From Pseudaquidulcibacter sp964557085 (GTDB lineage: Bacteria > Pseudomonadota > Alphaproteobacteria > Caulobacterales > Aquidulcibacteraceae), in assembly GCA_964557085.1 (NCBI GenBank), contig CAZKYS010000002.1:1-53080 (forward strand): DNA of 53,080 nucleotides, read 5' to 3'. The position numbers and the translations under genes are program-made. The notes below the pieces were generated by a model, which worked only from the letters and a program-made list of their open reading frames with translations, was not told the origin of the DNA and searched no databases. Positions within the stretch are counted from its first letter, which is position 1. Each line of letters opens with the position of its first letter. This document shows, one piece after another, positions 33,349 to 43,152 of this stretch.

Positions 33349-33525
33349 ATGAGACAACAAACAGAAAAATTAGGATACCGCCTATTAACTGGGCCAGATG
33401 ATAAAGCGTTTTGTGAACGTGTGTCACAAGCCCTGAAAGATGGTTATGAATTATATGGAAGCCCTTCCATAACTTTCAATGGTGAAAGATGTATTGTTGC
33501 ACAGGCCGTAATTCTAAAAAAATAG
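33349..33525 (+). CDS. DUF1737 family protein
   Basis: 58 residues from ATG 33349, one base after the DUF1287 stop. Core YRLLTGPDDKAFCERVSQAL, GYELYGSPSITFNGERCIVAQAV matches the DUF1737 pattern I know. Function unknown; cytosolic. Confidence 0.85.
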   Translation: MRQQTEKLGYRLLTGPDDKAFCERVSQALKDGYELYGSPSITFNGERCIVAQAVILKK

Positions 33526-33706
33526 CACAAATTCCAGTAAGTTCTGCAAAAATTTTTCATAATTAGTTACAAAAGTAACAATTCATTATATTGAATGTGA
33601 AATTATAGTAAAAGTTTATCAAAAATCGTTCACGAAAATCCGTTCACATTTTTTGAATACAAACGCGACAAGAAATATACATCCGAAACCATCGGAGGGG
33701 GAAATA

Positions 33707-36700
33707 ATGTCAGTTGATGCCGCAGATAGCAAAATAAACGCCGAAGAATTATTAAACGCCGCCCAAGAATTTAAAGCCTTCTTTTCAAATGGTCAGTTTG
33801 ACCAAGCTGCAAATTCATTTTTAACCCAAATTGCCAATGATGCCACACAAGATGATGTGGGTGATTTAAGTGCAAAAGATATTGCATTTCTTGCCCAAAG
33901 TTTTTGGCAATGGTCGGCAACAAAGCGCCCAAGCTCTAAAGAAATTCGCCTTTTCGAAGGTAAGGGTTTTGATGGTCGCAATTTAGAGCGTGATATATTG
34001 CAAATTGTTGGCCCCGATTCAGCCTTCCTTGTGGATAGTGTGATGGGTGAAATTGGCGCCCAAGGTGTTGAAGTGCGCGCAATGTTCCACCCGCTTATTT
34101 CCATTATGCGTGATGATGATGGCAAGCGTGGAAATGATGGCAATCCAATAAAAGAATCAATGATTGAAGTTCATCTTCCAACTTTGCCACAGGCAAAGCG
34201 TGATGCAATCTTAATGGGGGTACGTGAAACCCTTGAAGATGTGCGCTTGGCAGTAAGTGACTTCAAATCAATGAAAGCGCGAATGAATGATTGTATTAGG
34301 GATTTGGCGGTTGCAAAAACCCCTGCGGGTTTTGATGAAATAGCCGAATCAATTGCATTTCTAAAATGGCTTGAAGATGATCATTTCGTATTTTTGGGCG
34401 CGCGCTCTTATGAATATAATCGCAACACAAAGGGCGAATTTATAAATGATGAACCAAATATTATAGAAGATAAAAACCTTGGCCTTTTGCGCGATTCATT
34501 ACGTTCTGTTTTGCGCCGATCTTCAGAACCAACATTTTTATCCGACAAATTAATGGCATATTTGCGTGAAGCAACACCAATTGTTGTTGCCAAATCAAAT
34601 TTACGTTCACGTGTTCATCGCCGCGCCGTAATGGATTATATTGGCATTAAAAGATATGATGATGCAGGCAATGTGATTGGTGAAGATCGCTTTGTTGGCC
34701 TATTTACCGCCGAAGCTTATGATAAAATGGTGCGCGATGTTCCATTGTTGCGCCGCAAAGTAGAGCGCGTGATTTCACGTGCAGGTTTTGTTGATGGTTC
34801 GCATAATGATAAAAAATTCCGCCAATTAATTGAAAATTACCCACGCGATGAATTATTCCAAATCGAAGAAGATGATTTATTGCGCATTACAATGGGTGTG
34901 CAGCATCTTATGGACAGACCGCGCACAAGGATTTTTGTGCGCCGTGACCGCTTTGACCGCTTTATGTCAATCTTGGTTTTTGTGCCGCGTGATAAATATA
35001 ATACCGAAGTTCGCGCAAAAATTGGTGATGCCTTGGCAAAAGCCTATTCAGGGCGCTTATCGGCATATTATCCATTATTTGGTGATGCGCCGCTTGCGCG
35101 GGTTCATTATATTATTGGCGTAAACCCTTATGACCATTTAGAGCCAAATATCGAAGAGCTTGAAGATGATATTGCAAAAATCACCTTCACATGGGATGAT
35201 GCATTAGAAGCATTGGGCGAAGGTCAAGAAACATTAATCGCACCATTTTTGGGTGGTTTTCCTGCGGGTTATCGCGAAAATTTTGGCGCCGCAGAGGCTT
35301 TGCTTGATGTTGCAAATCTTGCACAAGTAAGCGGTGAAGATGTGCGGGTTCGCGCGTATCGTTTGTCTGATGATGATGAAACTTCATTGCGTTGCAAAAT
35401 TTATAAAGCGGATAATCCAGTGGCATTATCCCGCGCTTTGCCAATTTTTGAATCAATGGGGCTTTTTGTCGAAAGTGAAACCCAATATCAAATCAAAACC
35501 AAAGAAGATGAAAAAATCCTTTGGGTTCATGATGTTTATATGCGCACCCAAAGCGGCAAAGCGCTTGATTTTGCCAAGGTTGAAAATTCATTTGAAGAAT
35601 CTTTTGGTGCGGTTTGGGGTGGTCTTACTGAAAATGACGGCTTTAACCGCCTAATCCTAAAACTTGGTGTTTCGTGGCGGCAGGCAAGTTTGATGCGCGC
35701 GCTGGCAAAATGGCGCGGTCAAACAGGGCTTGACCCATCACAGGCAGTGCAGGAGCAGGCATTATCTGATTATCCGCAAATCGCACAATTATTAATCAAT
35801 TTGTTTGAGGTGCGCTTTAAGCCTGAAAATTATTCTAAAAAAGAATCGGAGGCCAAACAAAAAGAAATTAATGCGCAAATTTTGGAACAATTAAACCAAG
35901 TTCCAAGCCTTGATGCAGACCGCGTTTTACGCCGCATTTGCACGCTTATTAATAATATTGTTCGCACAAATTATTATCAAAATGGCGAAAATGGCATCAA
36001 GCCTTATATGTCATTTAAAATCACAACTTCACAAATTAATGAAGTTCCAAATCCAAAACCATTCCGTGAAATTTGGGTTTGGTCACCGTTAGTTGAAGGC
36101 GCGCATTTGCGCTTTGGCCCTGTTGCACGTGGCGGCCTTCGCTGGTCAGATAGACGTGATGATTTCCGTACCGAAGTTTTGGGTCTAGTTAAGGCGCAGC
36201 AGGTTAAAAATGCTGTTATTGTTCCCGTTGGTTCAAAGGGCGCGTTTTTCCCAAAACAATTGCCAAAAAATGGTAATAGGGATGAAGTTCAGGCCGCAGG
36301 TATTTTGGCCTATAAAACCTTCCTTTATGGTCTTTTGGATTTAACAGATAATATTGGTTCAAAAGGTGAAATAATTGCACCAAAATCAGTTGTTCGTTAC
36401 GATAATGATGACCCATATTTGGTTGTTGCGGCGGACAAAGGCACTGCCACATTCTCTGACATTGCCAATGGTGTTTCGGCGCAATATGGGCATTGGCTTG
36501 GGGATGCTTTTGCATCTGGCGGTTCGGTTGGTTATGACCATAAGAAAATGGCAATCACTGCAAAAGGTGCATGGGAAGCTGTAAAACGTCATTTCCGTGA
36601 AATGGGACATGATACGCAAAGCCAAGAATTTAATGTTATTGGCGTTGGTGATATGTCGGGCGACGTTTTTGGCAATGGAATGTTATTGTCGAAAAAAATA

Positions 36701-38578
36701 AGACTTGTGGCGGCCTTTGACCACCGTGATATTTTTATCGACCCTAATCCAGATGCCGAAACCTCTTTCAAAGAACGTCAAAGAATGTTCAACCTGCCGC
36801 GTTCATCTTGGGCAGATTATAATAAGGATTTAATTTCAAAAGGCGGCGGTATCTTCTCACGTAGTTTGAAATCAATTCCTTTATCTGATGAAATGAAATC
36901 AGTAATTGGTATAGATGCCAATGAAGCAACCCCAACCGAAATCATGCATGCTTTATTGAAAGCGCCATGTGATTTAATGTGGTTTGGCGGTATCGGTACT
37001 TATATTAAATCCAAAACCGAATCTAATTCTGATGCTGGTGATAAGGCCAATGATGCAATCCGCATTAATGGCTGCGAGCTTAAGGCAAAAGTTATTGGTG
37101 AAGGTGCAAATCTTGGCTGCACTCAATTGGGCCGTATAGAAGCGGCAAAATCAGGGGTTCGTTTAAACACTGACGCAATTGATAATTCGGCAGGTGTTGA
37201 TAGTTCGGATCACGAAGTAAATATCAAAATCCTTCTAAATTCATTAGTTGCCCAAGGCAGCATGACAATGGATGCGCGCGATAAATTACTTGCGCAGATG
37301 ACCGATGATGTTGCACACCATGTTTTGGCGCATAATTATTCGCAAACTTTGGCAATTTCATTACAGCAAGCAACGGCAAATGCCGATATTGATGCCCATG
37401 AACGCTTTATGGAGGGTTTAGAGGCGCAAGGCCAATTAAACCGTGCTGTTGAATTCTTGCCATCATCTGATGAGATGCGCGCTAAAATTGAACGCAATGA
37501 AGGCCTTACCCGTCCTGAATTATCGGTTTTGACAGCTTATGGCAAAATCCAATTATTTGGGGAAATTATGGCTTCATCGGCAACAGATGATCCATGGTTT
37601 GAAAAAACTTTGATTAATTATTTCCCTGATGGTTGTCATCAATTTGTTGATGCAATGAATAATCACCGCCTAAAACGCGAAATTATTGCAACTGTTTTGG
37701 CAAATCGTATTGTTGATTTGGGCGGCGTCACCTTTATGGAACGTGCGCGTGAATCCGCGCTTGCTGATACTGGTGCGGTGGTTCGTGCCTTTGCTGGAGC
37801 GCGTAAGATTTTTGAATTAGATAAAATCATTGATGCAATTAATGCACTTGATTTAAAAATCCCCGCTGATGTGCAAACTTCATTGATGATGGATGTAATT
37901 GCGATTTTACGCCGTCAAACTTATTGGCTTGCGCGTCGTGCGGTTAAGGGCGGTGGCCTGAAACCTGTTGGTGAATTGGTTGATATTTATACTGATGGTA
38001 TCGCGCAATTGAAAAAAATGATCTTCGATATTGTTTCTAATTTTGAGGCAGGTCGCCTTAAAGATAAAGCGCAAACCTATATTGATAAAGGCACACCAAA
38101 AGAATTGGCACGTGAAGTTGCAAGTTTGCGGGTTTTAACTTCTGCAACCGATATTGTTGATATTGCCAATTCAAAATCAGTTTCAATTGAGGCAACGGCG
38201 CGCCTTTACCATTCAATTGGTGCACATGTTGGATTTGATGAATTGCGCGCCCATGCCGGCCTTGCAATCACGCCAGATCATTGGGATAGGGTTGCCGTGC
38301 GCCGCATAATGGAAGATTTCATGGCAGAACAGGCATCAATGACCGAAAGTCTGATTGATTTTATCAAAAATGATAAAGAGCTTTCATCAAATATCGCATC
38401 ACCAAGCCGTGCATGGGTTGATAATGCGATGAAGGCTTGGCTTGATAAAAACAAAGATACATTTGCTCGCACACAGGCGGCACTTAAAGAATTAAGCGCA
38501 AGCGGTGGTTGGACATTCGCAAAATTATCAATTGCCAATACCCAGCTTAAGGAATTTGCCAATCAATCAATGGCATAA
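33707..38578 (+). CDS. NAD-specific glutamate dehydrogenase, large (GDH-180/GdhZ type)
   Basis: 1623 residues from ATG 33707, which has a strong GGAGGGGG ribosome binding site six bases upstream; the in-frame ATG at 33653 is not used. Converts glutamate to 2-oxoglutarate and ammonia with NAD. Seen: long N-terminal ACT/PAS-like regulatory half, then the catalytic domain with HLRFGPVARGGLRWSDRRDD, GSKGAFFPKQ, DDPYLVVAADKGTATFSDIA, GVGDMSGDVFGNGML, GGGIFSR, KVIGEGANLGCTQLGR and a long C-terminal segment, all typical of this family. The 181-base 5' region has a GTTACAAAAGTAAC hairpin. A strong terminator follows at 38595. Confidence 0.96.
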   Translation: MSVDAADSKINAEELLNAAQEFKAFFSNGQFDQAANSFLTQIANDATQDDVGDLSAKDIAFLAQSFWQWSATKRPSSKEIRLFEGKGFDGRNLERDILQIVGPDSAFLVDSVMGEIGAQGVEVRAMFHPLISIMRDDDGKRGNDGNPIKESMIEVHLPTLPQAKRDAILMGVRETLEDVRLAVSDFKSMKARMNDCIRDLAVAKTPAGFDEIAESIAFLKWLEDDHFVFLGARSYEYNRNTKGEFINDEPNIIEDKNLGLLRDSLRSVLRRSSEPTFLSDKLMAYLREATPIVVAKSNLRSRVHRRAVMDYIGIKRYDDAGNVIGEDRFVGLFTAEAYDKMVRDVPLLRRKVERVISRAGFVDGSHNDKKFRQLIENYPRDELFQIEEDDLLRITMGVQHLMDRPRTRIFVRRDRFDRFMSILVFVPRDKYNTEVRAKIGDALAKAYSGRLSAYYPLFGDAPLARVHYIIGVNPYDHLEPNIEELEDDIAKITFTWDDALEALGEGQETLIAPFLGGFPAGYRENFGAAEALLDVANLAQVSGEDVRVRAYRLSDDDETSLRCKIYKADNPVALSRALPIFESMGLFVESETQYQIKTKEDEKILWVHDVYMRTQSGKALDFAKVENSFEESFGAVWGGLTENDGFNRLILKLGVSWRQASLMRALAKWRGQTGLDPSQAVQEQALSDYPQIAQLLINLFEVRFKPENYSKKESEAKQKEINAQILEQLNQVPSLDADRVLRRICTLINNIVRTNYYQNGENGIKPYMSFKITTSQINEVPNPKPFREIWVWSPLVEGAHLRFGPVARGGLRWSDRRDDFRTEVLGLVKAQQVKNAVIVPVGSKGAFFPKQLPKNGNRDEVQAAGILAYKTFLYGLLDLTDNIGSKGEIIAPKSVVRYDNDDPYLVVAADKGTATFSDIANGVSAQYGHWLGDAFASGGSVGYDHKKMAITAKGAWEAVKRHFREMGHDTQSQEFNVIGVGDMSGDVFGNGMLLSKKIRLVAAFDHRDIFIDPNPDAETSFKERQRMFNLPRSSWADYNKDLISKGGGIFSRSLKSIPLSDEMKSVIGIDANEATPTEIMHALLKAPCDLMWFGGIGTYIKSKTESNSDAGDKANDAIRINGCELKAKVIGEGANLGCTQLGRIEAAKSGVRLNTDAIDNSAGVDSSDHEVNIKILLNSLVAQGSMTMDARDKLLAQMTDDVAHHVLAHNYSQTLAISLQQATANADIDAHERFMEGLEAQGQLNRAVEFLPSSDEMRAKIERNEGLTRPELSVLTAYGKIQLFGEIMASSATDDPWFEKTLINYFPDGCHQFVDAMNNHRLKREIIATVLANRIVDLGGVTFMERARESALADTGAVVRAFAGARKIFELDKIIDAINALDLKIPADVQTSLMMDVIAILRRQTYWLARRAVKGGGLKPVGELVDIYTDGIAQLKKMIFDIVSNFEAGRLKDKAQTYIDKGTPKELAREVASLRVLTSATDIVDIANSKSVSIEATARLYHSIGAHVGFDELRAHAGLAITPDHWDRVAVRRIMEDFMAEQASMTESLIDFIKNDKELSSNIASPSRAWVDNAMKAWLDKNKDTFARTQAALKELSASGGWTFAKLSIANTQLKEFANQSMA

Positions 38579-38594
38579 AAAATGGTATAAAAAT

Positions 38595-38616
38595 GGGCGG
38601 CTTGATTAAGCCGCCC
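38595..38616. terminator. Bidirectional intrinsic terminator after NAD-GDH
   Basis: GGGCGGCTT (38595-38603) and AAGCCGCCC (38608-38616), a perfect nine-base stem with loop GATT, followed by TTTCTTTTT on the plus strand and ATTTTTAT on the minus strand. It serves the GDH gene and the sterol-desaturase-family gene. Confidence 0.93.
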
Positions 38617-38639
38617 TTTCTTTTTGTATTTGCAATCAA

Positions 38640-39503
38640 TTATTCCGCCGCGATTTTATTTTCTAAACCTTCTTCTTCGCGGGTTTTTCCAACAAATGGG
38701 AACAATAAATGACCAATAATATTTTTTGGAACATAATCTTCCCAAAGCCCAGTTTTACCAGGTAATTTTCCTTCAGGCATATAATAAGTGCCAAAAATCA
38801 AATCAAGGAAAGTGAAGGTTGCGGCAAAATTCATATTCCCACCTTCATCAGGGCTAGTATGATGCCAGCGATGGAATACAGGGCTTGCAAAAATATATTT
38901 AAAAGGCCCAAAGGTCCAGTTCAAATTTGCATGAACCATTGAAGAATATAATATATTAAATGGTGTTAAAACCGCAATTGCAACCGGTGGAAAGCCAACC
39001 CAAATTGCCAATGAATTTGCAAAAATAGAATGGCAAATCACATTAATCGGGTGAAAACGTGCCGCAGTAAGCCAATCCATATCAGTTGCTGCATGGTGGA
39101 TTGCATGGAATTTCCATAATTTACCCACATGGAATAAGCGGTGCGTCCAATAAAGTGACAAGTCGGTAAATAATAATGCCATTATTGCCTGTGCCCAAAG
39201 TGGGAAACCTTCAATCCATGCGCCGCCTTTTGTTGCATATTCACCTGCTTTATCCATATTGCCTTGGAAAATTACCCAAAGCCCTGCCATAAGCATTAAT
39301 GTTGCAATTCCCGAATATACAAGCGGTGCGGCAATCCAATAAAAAATGTCTTGATAGGCGTCCTTTCGGATTTTTGGCTGCTGCGCATCATGGGGAAAAA
39401 TACTTTGCAAAGTGGTGAAAACCGCCCCACATATTACAAGCCACATCGTAGCTTGAACAACAGGTTGATGAATTATAGGAGATATAGAATCATAAATAGT
39501 CAT
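38640..39503 (-). CDS. Sterol desaturase / fatty-acid hydroxylase family protein
   Basis: 287 residues, integral membrane di-iron enzyme. Seen: hydrophobic spans in the first half and the four His boxes of the family, HRLFH, HAIHHAATD, NLNWTF region followed by HRWHHTSPDEGG, and NFAATFTFLDLIFGTYY. Substrate unknown (lipid, sterol or carotenoid). The 5' end overlaps the divergent Rieske gene's likely start by about 36 bases; the two may work together as electron donor and hydroxylase, an inference. Confidence 0.9.
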   Translation of the reverse strand: MTIYDSISPIIHQPVVQATMWLVICGAVFTTLQSIFPHDAQQPKIRKDAYQDIFYWIAAPLVYSGIATLMLMAGLWVIFQGNMDKAGEYATKGGAWIEGFPLWAQAIMALLFTDLSLYWTHRLFHVGKLWKFHAIHHAATDMDWLTAARFHPINVICHSIFANSLAIWVGFPPVAIAVLTPFNILYSSMVHANLNWTFGPFKYIFASPVFHRWHHTSPDEGGNMNFAATFTFLDLIFGTYYMPEGKLPGKTGLWEDYVPKNIIGHLLFPFVGKTREEEGLENKIAAE

Positions 39504-39893
39504 GGTGAAAAACCGCCCTTATCGGATGGTGCGCATAATACATCACAAAATATTAAACCCACGTTAGTGAAGGTGAAAATTGTTGATTTGCCTATTCATG
39601 GCGCGCGACTGGTTGAAATTTGGCCTAATGATGAATATATACCATTAATCATAATACGCCGTGAAACAGGGTTTTTTATCTATATTAACCGCTGTCCACA
39701 CGCTGGCTGGCCACTTGATACGCCAGATGGTGAATTCTTATTTTCGCTTGATGGTGATATAATCTGCGCAGGCCATGGTGCCGTTTTTGATGTGGCAAAT
39801 GGTCACTGTATGGGGGGTCCTGGCCGCGGAACACCTTTACGAACATATCCGTTTATAATTGACGGTGAATATATAATAATTGGGAAAGAATAA
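39468..39893 (+). CDS. Small Rieske [2Fe-2S] protein
   Basis: 141 residues if ATG 39468 (AACAGG upstream) is the start; a GTG at 39567 (108 residues) also fits the family core. Rieske motifs CPHAGWPLD and CAGHGAVFDVANGHCMGGPG supply two Cys and two His ligands. Resembles a ferredoxin component of oxygenase systems. Divergent from the sterol-desaturase-family gene and directly coupled to the antiporter gene (TAATG). The start is the least certain point here. Confidence 0.8.
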   Translation: MNYRRYRIINSHGEKPPLSDGAHNTSQNIKPTLVKVKIVDLPIHGARLVEIWPNDEYIPLIIIRRETGFFIYINRCPHAGWPLDTPDGEFLFSLDGDIICAGHGAVFDVANGHCMGGPGRGTPLRTYPFIIDGEYIIIGKE

Positions 39894-41695
39894 TGACACC
39901 ACACGTCGACCCGTTGGGAAATTCGTTAAACTTACGCGAATTATTTATAATTCTAACCGCGGCGGCACTTATTGTGCCAATATTTTATCGATTTAGAATT
40001 TCACCTGTATTGGGTTATATTTTAAGTGGTGTCTTGCTTGGCCCCTATGCATTAGGTGCCTTGAGTGAGCAATATGAATTTCTAAAACCTTTCGTAATCA
40101 CAAAAAGTAGCACAATTCACACCATGAGCGAATTGGGTGTTATGTTCCTTTTGTTTGCAATTGGGCTTGAGCTTTCTTTCGAGCGTATAAAATCAATGCG
40201 CCGCCTGATTTTCACGCTCGGCGGTCTGCAGGTTGCGATTTGTTCAATCGGTATTGCCCTTATTGCATGGCTTGTTTTTGGCGTGGGCCGCACGGCAGCT
40301 TTTGTTATTGGCATTGCGCTTTCAATGTCATCAACGGCAATTGTAATGCAAATTTTGACCGACAAAAACCGCCTTATCGCGCCAGAGGGGCGGGCATCAT
40401 TTGGAATTTTGCTTTTCCAAGATATTGCAATCATTCCAATAATGTTTGCAATTCCATTTTTGTCGCCAACAAATCTTGGCCTCGGATTTCTTCCATTAAT
40501 CAAGGCAATTTTAATTTCAACCTTTGCTGTGGCTATGGTTTTATTTTTAGGGCGATTAATTTTGCGCCCATTATTCAAGCTTGCCGCAAGCATCAATGGC
40601 CCTGAAATTTTCATGGCCACCTCGCTATTGGTTGTTATTGTAACAGGCTTTGCAACCCATGCGGCGGGTCTTTCAATGACTTTGGGGGCATTTTTGGCAG
40701 GGCTTTTGCTTGCCGAAACTGAATATAGGCGCGAAGTTGAAACAACTATTCAGCCATTTAAAGGCCTGTTCCTTGGCGTATTTCTTGTTTCAATTGGGGT
40801 TGGGTTGAATTTCGACAAAATCTTTGAACAACCATTATTGTTGATTTCGGCGGCTTGTGCGCTAATTGTTGTTAAGGCGCTTATTATTGCATTCATTGGC
40901 CCAATGCTTGGTTTAAAGCGGCAAGGGGCAACTTATGCTGGTATTTTGCTTGGCGGGGCAGGAGAATTTGCCTTTGTGCTTTTATCAACTGCAAAGACAC
41001 TTTATGTGGTTGGCCCGCGATCAACAGATTTTGCACTTACTGTTGCCGCAATTTCAATGGCAATTGTTCCGATTTTGGCAGAAGTAATGGAAAAACGCGG
41101 CAAGAAGCCAAAAAGACCTGATGATGAAATTGAAAAAGCGCAAAATGATACAATTTCCGATAATGGTCATGTGATTGTTGCAGGACTTGGTAAATCGGGT
41201 GAATTGGTTTGCTCATTACTTGAAAGCCATGGCGTGAATTATGTTGCAACCGATATGGATATAAATTTGGTTGTGGCTGCGCGCAAACATAAAAAACGCG
41301 CTTATTATGGCGACATATCGCGTAAAGAATTTTTGAAAGCATGCGGTATCGACCGCGCCAAAGCAATGGTTGTAACTTCACAAAACGAAACCCGCGTTGT
41401 TGCAATTGTTAAAAGTGTGCGCGAAATAAACCAAAAAATCCCAATCGTTGCCCGCGCAAAGGATTTAGATAATGCAAGAAGGCTTTATGAATTAGGCGTC
41501 AATGAAGCAATTCCATCAACCCTTGAATCGACTTTACAATTAAGTGAGGCGGTTTTGGTTGAGGCGGGCGTGCCAATGGGGAATATTATTGTTTCGGTGC
41601 ATGAAAAGCGTGCCGATATGCGCGATGCACTTCGTGAAGCATCCAATTCCACAACGCCATCCGAACGACTTCGCGCATTAAAAAGAGAGCCATAA
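39893..41695 (+). CDS. CPA2-family monovalent cation:proton antiporter with RCK domain
   Basis: 600 residues. About twelve membrane spans (about 10-385) with GYILSGVLLGPYALG, ELGVMFLLFAIGLELSFERI, SMSSTAIVMQIL and GAFLAGLLLAE, typical of KefB/KefC/YbaL; then a TrkA-N domain HVIVAGLGKSGELV (about 418-431) for nucleotide binding, with the following VGARARDLDNARRL-like segment. A potassium or sodium efflux system. Start ATG overlaps the Rieske TAA by one base. The next gene is hemN after an 84-base gap. Confidence 0.92.
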   Translation: MTPHVDPLGNSLNLRELFIILTAAALIVPIFYRFRISPVLGYILSGVLLGPYALGALSEQYEFLKPFVITKSSTIHTMSELGVMFLLFAIGLELSFERIKSMRRLIFTLGGLQVAICSIGIALIAWLVFGVGRTAAFVIGIALSMSSTAIVMQILTDKNRLIAPEGRASFGILLFQDIAIIPIMFAIPFLSPTNLGLGFLPLIKAILISTFAVAMVLFLGRLILRPLFKLAASINGPEIFMATSLLVVIVTGFATHAAGLSMTLGAFLAGLLLAETEYRREVETTIQPFKGLFLGVFLVSIGVGLNFDKIFEQPLLLISAACALIVVKALIIAFIGPMLGLKRQGATYAGILLGGAGEFAFVLLSTAKTLYVVGPRSTDFALTVAAISMAIVPILAEVMEKRGKKPKRPDDEIEKAQNDTISDNGHVIVAGLGKSGELVCSLLESHGVNYVATDMDINLVVAARKHKKRAYYGDISRKEFLKACGIDRAKAMVVTSQNETRVVAIVKSVREINQKIPIVARAKDLDNARRLYELGVNEAIPSTLESTLQLSEAVLVEAGVPMGNIIVSVHEKRADMRDALREASNSTTPSERLRALKREP

Positions 41696-41779
41696 TGAAT
41701 AATCTTTTTATTTTTATGGTTTTTGCGCCAAATTGCCGCCCCATCTTGTGAAAATTCAATAAAACTGGTTAAAGGCATA

Positions 41780-43111
41780 ATGGATATTAAACTTGAAAAA
41801 ATTGCCACGCTAACTGCGCCGCGTTATACATCATACCCAACCGCGCCAATGTTTCACCCAAGTATTAATGGTGAAACCTTTAAACAATGGCTTGGTGAGC
41901 TTGATGAAGATGCATCTTTAAGCCTTTATTTCCATGTTCCATATTGCAAATCAATTTGCCTTTATTGCGGCTGCCACACTTTTGCGACCCGCAAGGTAGA
42001 GCCAGTTTTAGAATATGCCGATACATTAATCAAAGAAATTGAATTAGTCGCCAAATCAACAAAAGCGCGAAAAGTAAAATCAATCGCATGGGGCGGCGGC
42101 ACACCAAACATGCTTTCAGGTGAGACTTTCACCAAGATTAATGAGGCAATAAAAGCGAATTTTGATTTATCAAATATCGAAGAACATGCTGTGGAAATTG
42201 ATCCGCGCCTTTTAAATGATGGACATTTGAAAGCTTTCATAAAAGCAGGTGTGAACCGTGCAAGTTTTGGTGTTCAGGATTTGAATGATCATGTGCAACG
42301 CGCAATTGGGCGCGTTCAACCCTATGATCAAGTTGAAAAAGCGGTCAATAAATTGCGTAGTGCGGGCATTGATGCGATTAATATTGACCTTATTTATGGC
42401 CTTCCACACCAAAGCGTTGAGGATGCAATAAATTCGGCGCATTTGTCAGCAAAGTTAAACCCAAGCCGTTTGGCTGTTTTTGGTTACGCCCATGTTCCAT
42501 GGTTTAAAAAACGCCAAAGATTGATTGATGAAAACGCGCTTCCGCAAACTGATGTGCGCTATGATCAATTATTGGGAATTAAAGACGCGCTTGAAAATGA
42601 AGGCTATGTTTCAATCGGCTTTGACCATTATGCCAAACCTGATGACACTTTATCAAAGGCCAAATTCGATAAAAGCCTTAAACGCTCATTCCAAGGTTAT
42701 ACATCTGAAAATGCCGATGCATTAATTGGCATGGGATGTTCTTCTATTTCAACGCTGCCGCAGGGATATGCGCAAAATAACCCCGAACCTGGTGCGTGGG
42801 CGCGCTCAATAATTGAAGGTGAATTTCCAATCGTGCGCGGTGTTGTAACCTCTGAAAATGATAAAAATCGCCGTGATTTACTCGATAGATTATTATGCGA
42901 TTTTGAAGTTGATTTATCAAAATTTGGCGGCGCATCTAATTTTGCACCATCATTATCCCAAATTCAAAAATTGGTTGATGATGGGATTGCAAAAATTGAG
43001 GGTGATATTGTTGGCGCAACTGAAATTGGCAAACCATTTGTGCGTCTTATTGCGCAATATTTCGACGAATATTTGGAACAATCAGGCGGAAAACATTCGC
43101 GTGTAATTTAA
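41780..43111 (+). CDS. hemN: Oxygen-independent coproporphyrinogen III dehydrogenase HemN
   Basis: 443 residues from ATG 41780 (AAAGG upstream; in-frame codons to 41723 rejected). Radical-SAM enzyme making protoporphyrinogen IX without oxygen. Seen: TAPRYTSYPTAPMF, the FHVPYCKSICLYCGCHT cluster with Cys residues C-x3-C-x2-C-x-C, AWGGGTPNML, VEIDPR, GVNRASFGVQD, DLIYGLPHQ, and a C-terminal HemN_C domain. The full-length HemN hallmark residue set (including the second SAM site) is consistent. Likely oxygen-regulated, but no FNR box was seen. Terminator at 43114. Confidence 0.94.
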   Translation: MDIKLEKIATLTAPRYTSYPTAPMFHPSINGETFKQWLGELDEDASLSLYFHVPYCKSICLYCGCHTFATRKVEPVLEYADTLIKEIELVAKSTKARKVKSIAWGGGTPNMLSGETFTKINEAIKANFDLSNIEEHAVEIDPRLLNDGHLKAFIKAGVNRASFGVQDLNDHVQRAIGRVQPYDQVEKAVNKLRSAGIDAINIDLIYGLPHQSVEDAINSAHLSAKLNPSRLAVFGYAHVPWFKKRQRLIDENALPQTDVRYDQLLGIKDALENEGYVSIGFDHYAKPDDTLSKAKFDKSLKRSFQGYTSENADALIGMGCSSISTLPQGYAQNNPEPGAWARSIIEGEFPIVRGVVTSENDKNRRDLLDRLLCDFEVDLSKFGGASNFAPSLSQIQKLVDDGIAKIEGDIVGATEIGKPFVRLIAQYFDEYLEQSGGKHSRVI

Positions 43112-43113
43112 AA

Positions 43114-43138
43114 AAGGCGGCAAAAAAATTGCCGCCTT
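43114..43138. terminator. Bidirectional terminator between hemN and HerA-like gene
   Basis: AAGGCGGCAA (43114-43123) and TTGCCGCCTT (43129-43138) with a five-A loop. On the plus strand it is followed by CTTATTATTAATTATT; on the minus strand by TTTTAAATT. Confidence 0.88.
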
Positions 43139-43152
43139 CTTATTATTAATTA

